Below, piece after piece: positions 11,900-22,495 of a stretch of 64,000 bases of DNA. The notes under the pieces were generated by a model that saw only the letters and a program-made list of their open reading frames with translations, made no database searches and was not told the DNA's origin. How positions within the stretch are numbered: the stretch's first letter is position 1; each line of letters starts with the position of its first letter. Made by a program: the position numbers and the translations under genes. Source of the stretch: Liriodendron chinense (lineage: Eukaryota; Streptophyta; Magnoliopsida; Magnoliales; Magnoliaceae). Where the stretch lies: assembly GCA_003013855.2 (NCBI GenBank), contig PVNU02000916.1, positions 620,001-684,000 of the forward strand, in the 5' to 3' direction.

Positions 11900-12660
11900 G
11901 AAGGCTTGTAAAGAACTCTAGACCATATCACTAAGGCGGTAACTTTACCTCAAACCCAAGGTGAGAATCAACAACCACTTGTGCTCGCTATACAGAATAA
12001 ACTTATATTCCATAGGGACCCACAAGTGGCTAATCGCAAGGCTAACCTAGATAATTTATACCCAAGCGATGACGAGGTTGAAGATATGCTTATACGACGG
12101 CCTGTGCGTGGGGATCAACTAAAAAGAGACTTTCGAGACATTCCTAGTTTTAATGGCATGTTATGTATAGAGGAATTCCTCGATTGGCTTGCGAAAGTCG
12201 AGTGCTATTTTGATTACATGGAGGTCTCTGAAGATAGGAGAGTTAAACTTGTCACGTACAAGTTGAAGTCGAGTGCCTCTGCATGGTGGGAGTAGTTACA
12301 GCTCAATCGTACCAGGGAGAATAAGTTGCCCATCCGATCATGGCCACGGATGAGACAACTTCTTCGATCACAATCCTCTTCAGAGATTATGAACAGGTGT
12401 TGTTCCAGTAATACCAAAATTGTAGGTAGGGGAACCGGACCATTGTCGAGTACGAAGCCAAATTTAACAAATTGGCAACACGAAATGATTTAGCAGAGAC
12501 TGAACCACAGAGGGTAGCCAGCTCCTCAGTGGTCTACGTCCCACAATTCAAGACCGAGTTCAGTTGCACCCAACCTGGACCGTGGCTGAAGTAGTAGACC
12601 TAGAGATGAAGATAGAACGAAACTTGCACGGGCCCCCGTCCGTACTTTTTCATCAACACT
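11900..12660 (+). pseudogene. Ty3/gypsy gag core (Retrotrans_gag), decayed
   Basis: The open stretch at 11981-12295 reads 'RDPQVANRKANLDNLYPSDD', then 'FRDIPSFNG', then 'EFLDWLAKVECYFDYMEV', ending in 'KLKSSASAWWE' before a stop at 12293. This is the Retrotrans_gag capsid domain of plant gypsy elements. Gag sequence continues to about 12650 in shifted frames ('RTIVEYEAKFNKLATRND', then 'LHPTWTVAEVVD'). The N-terminal 'QVANR' segment links it to the minus-strand fragments at 6987 and 23640, so all belong to one broad family. Confidence 0.75.
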
Positions 12661-12666
12661 AGCCCC

Positions 12667-12990
12667 ATGACGAGTCCTATACAAGACACGACGTCATCCA
12701 AGAGAAATGAGCAAGTTGGGGGTCGTTCTCAGGCCCTCACAACCGTAAACCGAGACACGAGGAGCGGTCCTCCTAGGCCCCAACAAACAGCACCTACATC
12801 AGTGGGCCCAAGTCAGGCTCCCAATGCATATGCATGCCCAAGGCCGAATAATTGCTTCAGATGTGGTCAGTCGGGCCACTTGTCGAACTTCTGCCCACAA
12901 CGCTTTGCAGCCAATCTAGCCTTTAACGAAGGGGGCGCTAAAGGAGAAGTAGAGGGTGAATATCCTGAGTTTGATGGGTTAGATCAGTAG
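12667..12990 (+). pseudogene. Gypsy gag C-terminus with CCHC zinc knuckle
   Basis: The 107-codon frame has a low-complexity N-terminal linker. It then has CFRCGQSGHLSNFC at about residues 58-71, a perfect C-X2-C-X4-H-X4-C nucleocapsid knuckle that binds retroelement RNA. An acidic tail follows. It sits between the capsid core and the protease, the normal gypsy order. Confidence 0.8.
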
Positions 12991-13128
12991 GCAGATGAGG
13001 AGGACACCGAAGACCTGGGATGAATTATTGGGGACCATGGTGAATCCTTAGTCGTGCGACGACTCCTATTTACTCCAAGGAAGGAGGTGCGCCTGCAGTA
13101 GCACAACATCTTTCACACGCAATGTACC

Positions 13129-13735
13129 ATGAACGGAAAGGTCTGTGATGTTATCATAGACAATGGCAGCAACAAGAACATTGTCTCAAAGGTAATGGTG
13201 GACAAGTTGCAGCTTCCCACGATAAAGTATCCCACGTACTATTCGATCGGGTGGATCAAGAAGGTGAATGAGACCAAGGAAACTGAACAATGCATTGTCT
13301 CATTTTCTATTGGTAAAAGTTATAAGGATGAAGTCCTTTATGATGTGGTTGACATGGAGGTATGTTGCTTGGGTGGCCATGGCAATCAGATCAAGATGCG
13401 ACCCACCATGGACATGATAACTTATATGTATTCATTAAAGATGGTCACAAGATAATGTTGGGCCCTATGGTACCAGAAAAACACCGTGAAGCTTCTAAAG
13501 TGGAAGAGAATTCTCTCCTAGCCATTCGGGAGTTTGTGGAGGAATCAAAAGAAACCGGTGAGGTGTACAATGTGGTTTGGAAGGGCAAGGAGTCAGAACC
13601 TTCTAATATCACTCCCAGCCTCAAGTCGTTGTTGAATGAATACCGAAGTATCTGGCCTGAGGACCTACCTAATGAATTGCCTCCCATGAGAGACATCCAA
13701 CATCATATCGACCTTGTCCTTGGCGAGCTTGCCCA
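13129..13735 (+). pseudogene. Gypsy protease and start of reverse transcriptase, truncated
   Basis: The frame at 13129-13455 has a retropepsin signature 'CDVIIDNGSNKNIVS' at its N-terminus; the catalytic Asp-Asn-Gly-Ser replaces the more usual Asp-Ser/Thr-Gly. A second frame (13362-13811) continues with the spacer and the RT entry motif 'LPPMRDIQHHIDLV' at about residues 109-122. RT homology stops near 13735, before the catalytic palm, and unrelated DNA follows up to the CACTA end at 13848. No RNase H or integrase is present. Confidence 0.75.
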
Positions 13736-13847
13736 ACCGACAGCATGGTTGCTCACTGACTCTGTCCTATGCTCACCCCCTCCTCTTTTGGAATCTGGGG
13801 GTGAGCTATGACTCTGTTCGCTCCCAACGACTACAACGAAACTTAAT

Positions 13848-14230
13848 CACTACGTGAAAAGGTGCTAAATTCGACGGTCCAAGACCGTCGAATTTTCGAA
13901 AATTCGACAGTCCGTGCAGTCGAAAAAGCCGTCGTAGATCAGAATAGAAAAAAAAATTCGACGGTTCATGCACGTCGACTCAAATTCGACGGTTCTTGAC
14001 AGTCGAACTCGCATTTGCATAATTGGCAGCTGAAAATAATTCGACGGTCGATAACTGTCGTTCAGGTAGGAAATTCTTAGGATAATTCGACGGTCCTAAC
14101 CCGTCGTTCTGGCTAAAAATTATAGAAAATTTCGACGGTCGTGGACAGCGAGAAATGAATACGACAGTCTAGAACCGTCGAATTTTGTCTGCACGGAAAA
14201 AATTGACCTATATTTAGTGGGGGCTGTTCC
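13848..14230. mobile_element. CACTA transposon 5' terminus with TTCGACGG subterminal repeats
   Basis: The terminus reads CACTACGTGAAAAGG, one or two changes from the consensus CACTACAAGAAAA. It is followed to about 14190 by roughly seven pairs of AATTCGACGGTC and GACCGTCGAATT type motifs. They are arranged as inverted pairs, so each could fold into a hairpin. Such GACGG subterminal repeats are typical of plant CACTA (En/Spm) elements, where they bind the transposase-associated protein. No transposase and no matching 3' end were found. Confidence 0.7.
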
Positions 14231-14517
14231 CCAATACATCTTGTAAACCTGTAATTCATAAATAATTTGGAAAACTATATGACATTTATTAACACTATAC
14301 AAGTACAATCCTCCAAAACCACAATACAACTACAATACATCACCAGAATACAACCACAATTACATAACCAACACAATACAACCACAATCCTCCACAACTA
14401 CAAACCTCTGCAACCACAATCCTCCACAACTACAAACCTCCGCAACTACAATCCTTCACACCCATAATCCTCCACAAGTACCAACAATCCACAACCACAT
14501 TCTTCATAAGTACCAAA
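14231..14517. repeat. Cytosine-adenine-rich minisatellite
   Basis: From about 14330 to 14500, short diverged units of the type 'cacaatcctccacaactac' repeat in tandem. The 66-codon open frame here is an artefact of this repeat. It lies between two CACTA termini and may be subterminal sequence of one of them. Confidence 0.55.
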
Positions 14518-14600
14518 CACTACAAGAAAAAAGGCTTTTAGCCTCAGTTTACCAAACCTCAGTTCTCAACAACTGAGGCTAAATCTAGTTTTTTGCCTCC
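14518..14600. mobile_element. Second CACTA 5' terminus
   Basis: The terminus reads CACTACAAGAAAAAAGG, a canonical CACTA end. It is followed by 'ttagcctcagttt' and its inverted partner 'aactgaggct', a subterminal repeat unlike that of the first element. The rest of the element could not be delimited and no CCTTTTTTCTTGTAGTG-type right end was found in the window. Confidence 0.65.
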
Positions 14601-15604
14601 TAAAAATTTTTAATTTTTAAAATATTTGTTTAAATATTCCTGTGCACGTAAAAATGTTTATTTAAAGCTTCAAAAAAAATTCCAAATGCATCAATTTCAT
14701 CAGTCCATACACCATAAAACAAAAGATGAGAAAAATGGCCCACTCATTAGCTAAGTACACCACAACGTTAAAAAATGAGATAAATCCGAAGCTCCAATAA
14801 ATACATTTGTCTGCACTATATATGTTTAATTTGTCCTCTTTCCCAAGAACTCAAAATCTATCTCATCACACTCTTTCTGTGATGAAAGCTGTAAAAGAAA
14901 AAAAGAAAAAAAGAAGAAGAGGAAGAAATGACACTTGATTAGTGACTAATCCAAGCTTAATCAGTTTTTGTATTTATTAAGAAATTAGAAAACACTTACA
15001 TAAGCATTTTTCTACTTTAAACTGATTTTATCAGATCTTTTTGGAATGATGATGATGATGATGACGACTCTGAAGAGACAGCATGTGTTATGATTTTTAT
15101 TTTTATTTTATTTTTATATTATAGCTGAATGATAACAAGGATGGAAGTGATCAATTACAATTACTTTGGAAAGGATTGAATTTCTTCTTCTATAAGTCCA
15201 TGATTGCAATTCCCTAATTCCTTTGTACATAGCAACTGTTACATCTGTTATTTCAACAAGCTACTATGACATGTTCAGAGGCAATACAGATATATATTCA
15301 TATAGACTAAAACAATGAGATGGCATTATCCACACAAGCAAAACCAATAATTTATATTAATTGATGATGAAGAAAAATGCATTCTTTTAGTTATGCATGC
15401 TTGTAAGACAAAAAGGATTACTTTGATTAGAGATGGGTGACTATGGAAGAACAAATGGTTATGTTCTTACGTACACACACTCATGCATAATATTAGAAAC
15501 AGAGTTTGTTGGTATCACTTTAGCCATTCAGGTGTTTGGAACAGCTAGCGGAGATTTTAGGAGGGCACTAGTGTAACGGTGAATATGAGCAACAAAACAA
15601 TAAG
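14601..15604. other. AT-rich sequence, no gene recognised
   Basis: The sequence has intron-like composition, including T-rich tracts and a GATGATGATGATGATGAC run near 15048. No protein similarity is visible. It may be the body of the CACTA element that starts at 14518, or intronic sequence of a captured gene. Confidence 0.3.
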
Positions 15605-15716
15605 GGTGCTTTTTGTTGCACCAAATTTCATGAAATATTATGAAATTAGGTGCAACCAGTCACGTAATTTCATGAAATTAGACTGGCTATTCATGATATT
15701 TGGTAAAACCAAGCAC
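15605..15716. mobile_element. 112-bp MITE with perfect 8-bp target duplication
   Basis: The left end is GGTGCTTTTTGTTGCACC and the right end, reverse-complemented, is GTGCTTGGTTTTACC. Both sides are flanked by ACAATAAG (15597-15604 and 15717-15724), an exact 8-bp duplication as left by hAT transposases. The interior has the inverted pieces 'atttcatgaaat' and 'taatttcatgaaatta'. Confidence 0.7.
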
Positions 15717-16136
15717 ACAATAAGGTAACATTAACATCTATATTCACCAAAAAAAAAAAAAAAACTAAAAAAAAAATCAGATAGGAGATTTTAGAGATGT
15801 TCCACCCACTATGGGGCTGGAGCAAATCAACAGCCTCAACAAACAACAACATTGGCCACACTTGTACAAAATAAAAATAAGGGGATAAACATTGTAGCAT
15901 GGTTACCAATAATAATTAAGTAAATAGACAATTGTAGCATGATCACATCAAGATTATCGCACAAGTAACAAGTTCAATGATTTTTAATAGCCATTGTGGC
16001 CACATTTTAAGGGCCGGTTTGATGAAGCAATTTTTGTATGGATAGGATATTCCACATGGCACATGCAATTTTTGTTAAGGGGGGTTTGAAGTAGCCCACC
16101 TTGTCAAGGGGAGTTTTTCATTGATTGTTCTAGTAT

Positions 16137-16729
16137 TCGATGGCCTTCATCAATTATAATATAATGCCAATGAATCTTGCTTGGTCTTGGTCTATCATTT
16201 TTGTTCATCAAGTATTCATATGTTGTCGGAATGACGTTGAATTTCTGATGAATGATCTTTTCTCTGCACAACAAATGACAGTTTTAAATAAATGCTTCAA
16301 ATTCACTGACAAAGTGATCAATCAAAGAAAATTCACATTAGTTTGCCAATACCTATATAGTTGACTCCTCTCTCCAGGAGGACCAAAATATACAACTTTG
16401 ATCATGCAAGGGGCCCAAAAGCTGATTTCAGATTCCCGCCCCTGTAGAACAGACAATGGCACTACCACAAAAATGGTCCTTTGTCATTTTTTTATTCCAT
16501 AAGGTAACACATTAGAGAAATAACCTGCAAAAAATATAGGATATTAGATGCATCCCTTCACAAAGAAATCCCAGTGCTACAAAGAACAATCAAAACCATG
16601 AGAGCACAGTAATTTCATATCCATGACAATACCTAAACAATTTTACCAAGGCCCATTTCGTCTACTAGAATCCCATTCAAGTGATTATTGTATAATGAAA
16701 CCAACCATCGCAAACCATTCATTTGGTAC
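16137..16729 (-). pseudogene. SYD: Fragment of a SPLAYED-type SNF2 chromatin-remodelling ATPase gene
   Basis: Three exons with introns can be read on the minus strand. Exon a (16729-16633) gives 'NGLRWLVSLYNNHLNGIL', then 'VDEMGLGK', which is SNF2 helicase motif I (Walker A region). It ends with TAG where the family has a Gln codon before the donor. Exon b (16524-16353) gives 'VISLMCYLME', then an in-frame stop, then 'NDKGPFL' and 'ESEISFWAP'. Exon c (16263 to about 16137) gives 'HQKFNVIPTTYEYLMNKNDR', then 'IHWHYIIIDEGHRI', the DEGH box (motif II). Splice sites AG and GT flank the exons. The order and spacing match plant SYD-class ATPases, as recalled, better than BRM. The copy starts and stops abruptly and cannot encode an ATPase. 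It is a captured or duplicated gene piece. Confidence 0.85.
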
Positions 16730-16759
16730 CTATGAATTGAAAATAAAAAATATATAAGC

Positions 16760-17820
16760 TTTAAATGGGACTTAGAAGGCTGTGAGCATTGTAAGCCCAA
16801 AACCTGAGGTGGGCCCTACCAATCTCATGGGCCCAAACCTTGAAAAGAAGATGAAATAGAGGAGAAAGCATTTAAGAAAAGCATGAAAAAGAAAAGAGGG
16901 AATGAGGGAGCCCAAAATGAAGTATTGGGCCCATCAAATGCACCAAGGGCCCTAACTTCACTTTGAGCCCATTTGATACACATATAAAGCCCAACTCCCA
17001 TGAAAAAAATTAGGATATTTTACCATGCACACTTGATAAACATGGCAAAATCACCCTTTACATGCACATGGAGGGAGTATGAAAGAGAAAAAGAATAAGA
17101 TGCAGCTTGAAATGTCCCTCTCCATGCACTTCTTGAGTAGAGGTTGAAAAGTAGAAAAGACCAAAAAGCTTGGGCCCACCTTAACTCTCTTAAAGTACCT
17201 ACATGAAGAAAAGAAAGAGAGCATGAGAAGAGAGAATGAAAAGGAAAGCAATAAATGAAAGAAAGGCGTGGTCCATACCTTCACCACTTGAAAGAACAAA
17301 AGAACCACCAAAAGGAAAGAAAAACTTGAAGAAAGAAAGAGAGTGAGAAAGAAGAGAGAGATCGCACGCTGGAAGTGTAAGGGATGCCCCATGTTATATA
17401 GAAAAGGGGAGGGCACCCCATTACCCAGCCCACTGGAAAAACCAGTGGGCAAAGGAGGCTTGGGCGGCACCCAGGGGGCCAACCATCCTCCCATCAAAGT
17501 GAAACGAGCCCTCCCTCTCTCTCCTTGGGAAGAACTCCCCCTTGGGAAGATTAGTTGCAAGTGAATCTTTTACCTCTATATAAGAATGAAGTGATGGAAG
17601 AGAAGAATGAGAAAAAGAGAAAGGAATCTCACCAAAATCTTATCTTGTGAGAAATTGAGAAGATGTTAGAAGATGATGTGGAAAAAGCTCCATGAGATTT
17701 TCAAAAGAAAGAAAAAAGAATTGACTTGGTCAAACATTGATCTCAACCATCCAAAGTCATGACCTGATGACTTGAATCATTTTCAGAAAACATTGAGAAT
17801 TTCCAACCCTGATTTCTGTC
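16760..17820 (+). promoter_or_regulatory. Purine-rich LTR-like region with TATA box at 17576
   Basis: A long GA-rich stretch (about 16840-17360) leads to CTATATAAG at 17576-17584, with an A/G-rich segment downstream. This looks like the U3/R part of an LTR in plus orientation. The minus-strand 169-codon frame (17051-17560) is low-complexity Phe/Leu/Ser and mirrors the GA-rich DNA; I do not regard it as a gene. LTR ends were not found, so the class is uncertain. Confidence 0.35.
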
Positions 17821-18118
17821 TACCTCTCATCCCCAATGGTCCGAAGACCTTAAACTACGTCGGGATTAAAATTTCGAGATATTTTTAATAAAAACCGGCA
17901 TCAGTCTTGATCGTTCGAATCAAGATCCGATGACTTGTGACATTTTCCCAAAAACATTATAAAAAAAATACATTTCCAACCTCACTTGTATATACCAGGG
18001 TCCGAAGACCTTAAACTACGTCGGGATCAAAATCCCGAGGGATTTTTAATAAAAGCTGGCATCGATCTTAACCATCAAAATCAGGATTAATGGCTCAGAA
18101 CATTTTTCAAAATCATAA

Positions 18119-18196
<78 letters not shown>

Positions 18197-18660
18197 TCCC
18201 GCTCTTACTCCCAAATGTGGTCTGAAGCCCTTAAACTATGTCGGGATCAAGTCCTGAGTGATTCCTCAATAAAAACTGACTTCTATCACGATCATCCAAG
18301 TCACGATCAGACAGTCCGGACATTTCTAAAAACAAAAAAATGCACCATCATTTGTAGAAAACCTAGGTCCAAAGACCTTAAACTACACTGGGATTAACTT
18401 CTTGGGGGACTTTCCTACTTTCAATCTCGGCACTTCGAATCAAGGTTCAATGACCCAGATCATTTCAAAAATACCAAAAAGATTTTAAGCTTTCAATAAA
18501 AGCTAGTATCAATCTCAACCACTCGAGTTGAAGTCTGGAACTTTCTCAAAAAAAAAAAAGAGATTCACCATCAATTTTAGCTACACAAATCTATCCCCGG
18601 CAGTCCGAAGACCTAAAACTACACTAGGATTAATTTCTTGGGGGCTTTCTCTCTCAACCT
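17821..18660 (+). repeat. Diverged tandem repeat, unit about 160 bp, with GT microsatellite
   Basis: The anchor 'gaagaccttaaactacgtcggg' or close variants occurs near 17842, 18004, 18222, 18370 and 18606. Between anchors come 'atttttaataaaa(a/g)c' and 'cgatc(c/t)gatgac'-like segments. The spacing is about 160 bp. It is enlarged once by a run of about 35 GT units (18125-18194), and the last interval is longer. The 90-codon frame at 18125 is only the microsatellite read as Cys/Val. Confidence 0.75.
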
Positions 18661-19929
18661 GTTCCTGACATGGTTGATACTTGATCGTATGAGTGTCTGG
18701 AGTTCTTTAAACAAGTAAAGACCTAGGCAGGCAGAACCCCGCAATCCTGTTCGTGTTGAACGCACTGTGATAGATAACCTTGATTTAGAAGTCGTTGTTG
18801 AATCTGACGAATGTTCCCTGTTCCTAAAACTCATGAAGGGGATTAAGGCAGTTGGGAGGTGAAGCGCACCCTCATGAAATTATGAGCAGCATAAGACTCC
18901 AAACTGGATTAATAAAGGGAAATGTGAGGATATAGCTCATTTTGTGGCTGAAGGAATCCATCGGATGATATGTGGTCTATGTAAATTACACATGTGGAGC
19001 AGGAAACTTTGTGGGTGTGTTGACTGAAAACCCTTAATCTCCTGATTCAAAGATATAAAATTACAACACTTAACTGTGTGAGACTCATCTTGCTCGCTAC
19101 CGTAAAATAGATCGGGTGCCTTACCAGCAATAAAAGCTGGAAGTGGATGAAAATTTCATACCTTATTCCCTGTATTTCAAAAAATCCAACAAAACACAAA
19201 AATATTACAAAATCATCTTTCAAAAATCACAAAATATTTTCCTTTTTTTCAATAACACCGATCTCAATCCTGGCCACTCGGGAAGAGACTCGGATCAAAT
19301 ATTTGTAAATTCATAAAAAATATTTCTACTGTTCTCAATAACACTGATCTCTATCCTGACTACTCAGGTAAAGATTCGGATAAATACTTGTAAAAATCAC
19401 AAAACTTGTCACTATCCCCAGCGTATAGCACTTTGGGAGTCTTAAACTCCACTCATCCATTTCACAGTATTGGGATTACGGATCCGATCGCCCGCAAATT
19501 GGAATCTTGACCAAAACTGGTGATCAAACACCATCCCAATCACACCCATTCCCTAAAAGAACATCTTGAGATTACAACCTAGAACCTCCTTCATCCATCC
19601 CCAATAGCAAATGAAACAGCATCTTGGGACGATGGACCGGATCGACCACGGTCGGGATCTTGACTAACCCGCTGACCAGACATCCGCATAAAAAAGGAAA
19701 ATCTCTAGGGAAACAAAATCCTACAAGCAATAAGCTCGAGTTCTCTACATCCCCAGCAAAAGCAAAATCATTGAACAAGAAGAGAATGAGCCAAACCATG
19801 CATCCATCATCAAACATGCATCCACATGCATCAACATCCATCGCATTAACCATCATGTTTACCTGCTTTCAAAATAAAATCGGCTAGAAGGCGCTGCGAG
19901 CCAAATTTCCTTTTCAAAAAAGATAAAAA

Positions 19930-19979
<50 letters not shown>

Positions 19980-20799
19980 TTTGCAAATAAAAACCCCACG
20001 GAGTATCACTCCCCAAAGTGGGTATCTTTTCAAAAATCCAAAAAAATATTTTCTCAGTAAAGTATTCGGCCTCCAAAACACTAGGAGATCTTTCATATCT
20101 CTGGATAGGAGCCGACGTAAAATCAAATAAGATCTGATGTCTCGCGGTTTCTCTGGAGACCATCGGACCCAATGCACTCAAAGTACGGTCGGCCTAAACT
20201 CCAGTGTCAAACGGTCATACCAAACTCCAAGATATGAAAAGATGAAAGCCAAAAGGCTCGGTCAAAAAAACCATTTGAATGGTGGAAACGATGAATTGTA
20301 ACCCAAGTATCAAAACTAGAAGATTGGGTGGAAAAAGTTCACCCGCACATACCTAGGCATGGATGCCTGAAGTACCTTGACTGAGTCCAAGTCGGAGTAG
20401 TGGATTACCCATAAGGCCGCACAGATGCAGGGCAGCTAACCATTTTGATAGTCAAGCGAAACAAGTACTCCTTGAGTGATCTGGGAAAGCAACAAACAAT
20501 CAATCACAGGGTCAGTAACCTCATAAGACTACATGGACACAGAGGCTCTGTTATACCTTTCCGATGTTAGTACCAATCGGGAATGGAAGGGTTGCGATTG
20601 GGTACCCAATTGCAGCTCATGCAGGGACAATCGCAACGTTTTCTCCAAACTCCCGCGGTATGTGCGAGTTATCTATTTCCAGACAATCAACTGACTTAGA
20701 TACAAAGGCAAGCAAAGATTTCAAACCACGATCTATGAATGACCGGGCCAAAAGTGGGATATCCACTCGCCTTGACATTCGGTTGCACGTAACCTCTGC
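18661..20799. other. Retroelement-like non-coding internal sequence
   Basis: No protein motif is visible in either strand. Two further short repeats resembling the 160-bp unit lie at about 19260-19400 ('cactcgggaagagactcgga' and 'actactcaggtaaagattcgga'). An AT run spans about 19937-19972. The stretch leads into a purine tract and an LTR start at 20814, so it is probably the 3' untranslated interior of a Tat/Ogre-like element or a LARD-like derivative. Confidence 0.4.
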
Positions 20800-22098
20800 C
20801 AAAGAGGAGAATCTGTAGACACCCCACCTTCAGCTACAAAGTTGGTTGAGATAGCTGAATGGATGGAGGTCCATACCCCCAAACCCTATGTCCAAACCTA
20901 GCCAAACTCACCCTTACAAGCCCCAATCCATAGCCCAACTCAAGCCTGAACCGAGTTAACTCACCCTTAAACATCAGCCTGAAAAACCCCCATAAGAAAA
21001 ATCGGTCTAAAAATCTTTAAAAAGTCAAAGTTGGTGAGTCAACCCGCTAAGTCAAATCACCGAGTCAACTCACTAGGTCAGTCCAGCCCTTGCACCGAAC
21101 CAACTCACCTTGTCAATCCATCTTTCAAACCCAGTCAACTCACCTAGTTTCGAGCCACAACTTCGGAGCAGCTCCGAACCTCGAACCAACAGTTTTTTTG
21201 CTTCAGGTTCGGGGGTCGTATGCTCTGAAGCTAGAGCAGAACGTCCGTACGGATGGCCCCCTGGCGGCCGCCCAAGCATAATTACCAAAGTTGTCATCCT
21301 TTGCAGCTATAAATACCCCATTCCCTCTCCTGTTTCAACATCCCTCAACACCCAAAGAAAACCCATAGTTCCGAGTCCATCTCCATCCCTCCAGCCCATT
21401 CCTCCACGAAGGAGAGCCCGAGTTAGAAGAGTCTAATCTTGGTCCAGCCCAGCCTGACCCTGGTTCAAGCATCTCAAGCTACCTAATCCTGATTTTAGCC
21501 GCTCGAAGTAAACCTTTGCGATACCTCCGTCCATCCAGCTACTCTCACATCAGCATCATCTCATTCACATCTAGCATAAGTGCAACATTTATTATTCTTC
21601 CAACCCCCCTGCTTATCATTCCACTACAAACACTTGATCGGGTCTTAGTGTATGCTCTGAGGTTTTCCGGCTCGCCCGAAACTTACTCATTAAGAACTAT
21701 GACCGATAAAAAACACAGCGTGCATCTCGCATAAAGCACCTGTCAGTTTGAGCGTATGCTTTGAGCTTGCCTATTAATGAAAACCTGCCTATCAGAAACT
21801 TTACTGTTTAGACCTACATTCATGCATCATATCATTCATGAGAATATACGAGCATTAAATCAGACTTTCATGTATTGGTTCGATTCTGTGAAATAAAGAC
21901 CATACTTCGGTACGGGCAGAGTGGGTGCTTAACACCTTCCCACCCTGTAACTGTGATCCCTTACCTTGAATCTCTGACTGCAGATCAAAATGAGTCATTT
22001 TAGAGGAAAGAATCTCTGGATTCCCTTCTTTAATGTTTCTACGAGGTCTAGCCGATTGTAGATTTGAAGTAACTGGCTAGTGGCGACTCTGATCTTAT
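20800..22098 (+). mobile_element. Tat/Ogre-like LTR with flanking PPT and PBS (plus)
   Basis: A purine tract AAAGAGGAGAAT (20801-20812) precedes TGTAGACACCCCACC at 20814, a common LTR start in large plant gypsy elements. A TATA box CTATAAATACC lies at 21307. At 22081 the bases TGGCGACTCTG match the start of the tRNA-Arg primer binding site used by Ogre-type elements; only the first 11 positions fit. The LTR would be about 1,267 bp. It has internal-type sequence on both sides, unlike a simple solo LTR. The frames at 21073-21436 overlap one another on both strands and look fortuitous. Confidence 0.6.
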
Positions 22099-22495
22099 AC
22101 AAACTCATCCAAACATACCAGTTTAACACGACAACTAAAGAAGCCCTCGAGAAAGAGGCGAGCTAGTGGCACAACGGCGATTCGCACAACCCCTTTTTGA
22201 AAGGGAGGGCCAGGAGTGCGAAAAGTCGAGCGTCCACACTTCTCTTCTTCGGGTTGGATCTTAGCCTAGTGGGAGCCTTTAGATAGCTCTTCTCTTTTAG
22301 GTTTTTTTTAAGGTTTATTCAGACGTGGATTAGGTGGTATTGTCTGCACCACTGCTTATCCACACCACCCCAGTAGTGGTGTGGTGATCTGTTGGGTGTC
22401 ATGGGACCCACTGTGATGTATGTATTTTATATCCATGCCATCCATCCATTTTAAGGCGTCGTTTTAGGGAACAATTCCAAAAATGAGGGAGACTG
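22099..22495. other. Post-PBS leader remnant and a foldback fragment
   Basis: About 220 bases after the primer binding site look like a Tat-type leader. They are followed at 22376-22495 by a foldback-family fragment with 'actgtgatgtatgtatttta' and 'ccatccatccattttaagg'. No coding sequence was seen. Confidence 0.45.

Noticed and set aside
16459..16475. CACTACCACAAAAATGG, which looks like a CACTA transposon end
   Set aside because: On the minus strand it lies within exon b of the SNF2 fragment and encodes the end of 'DKGPFL' and the residues after it, so it is coding sequence by descent.
17051..17560. 169-codon open frame on the minus strand
   Set aside because: It is Phe/Leu/Ser-rich only because the plus strand is GA-rich, has no domain, and overlaps LTR-like promoter sequence.
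18125..18397. 90-codon frame starting with a Cys/Val repeat
   Set aside because: The N-terminal part is the GT microsatellite in translation and the remainder is minisatellite sequence.
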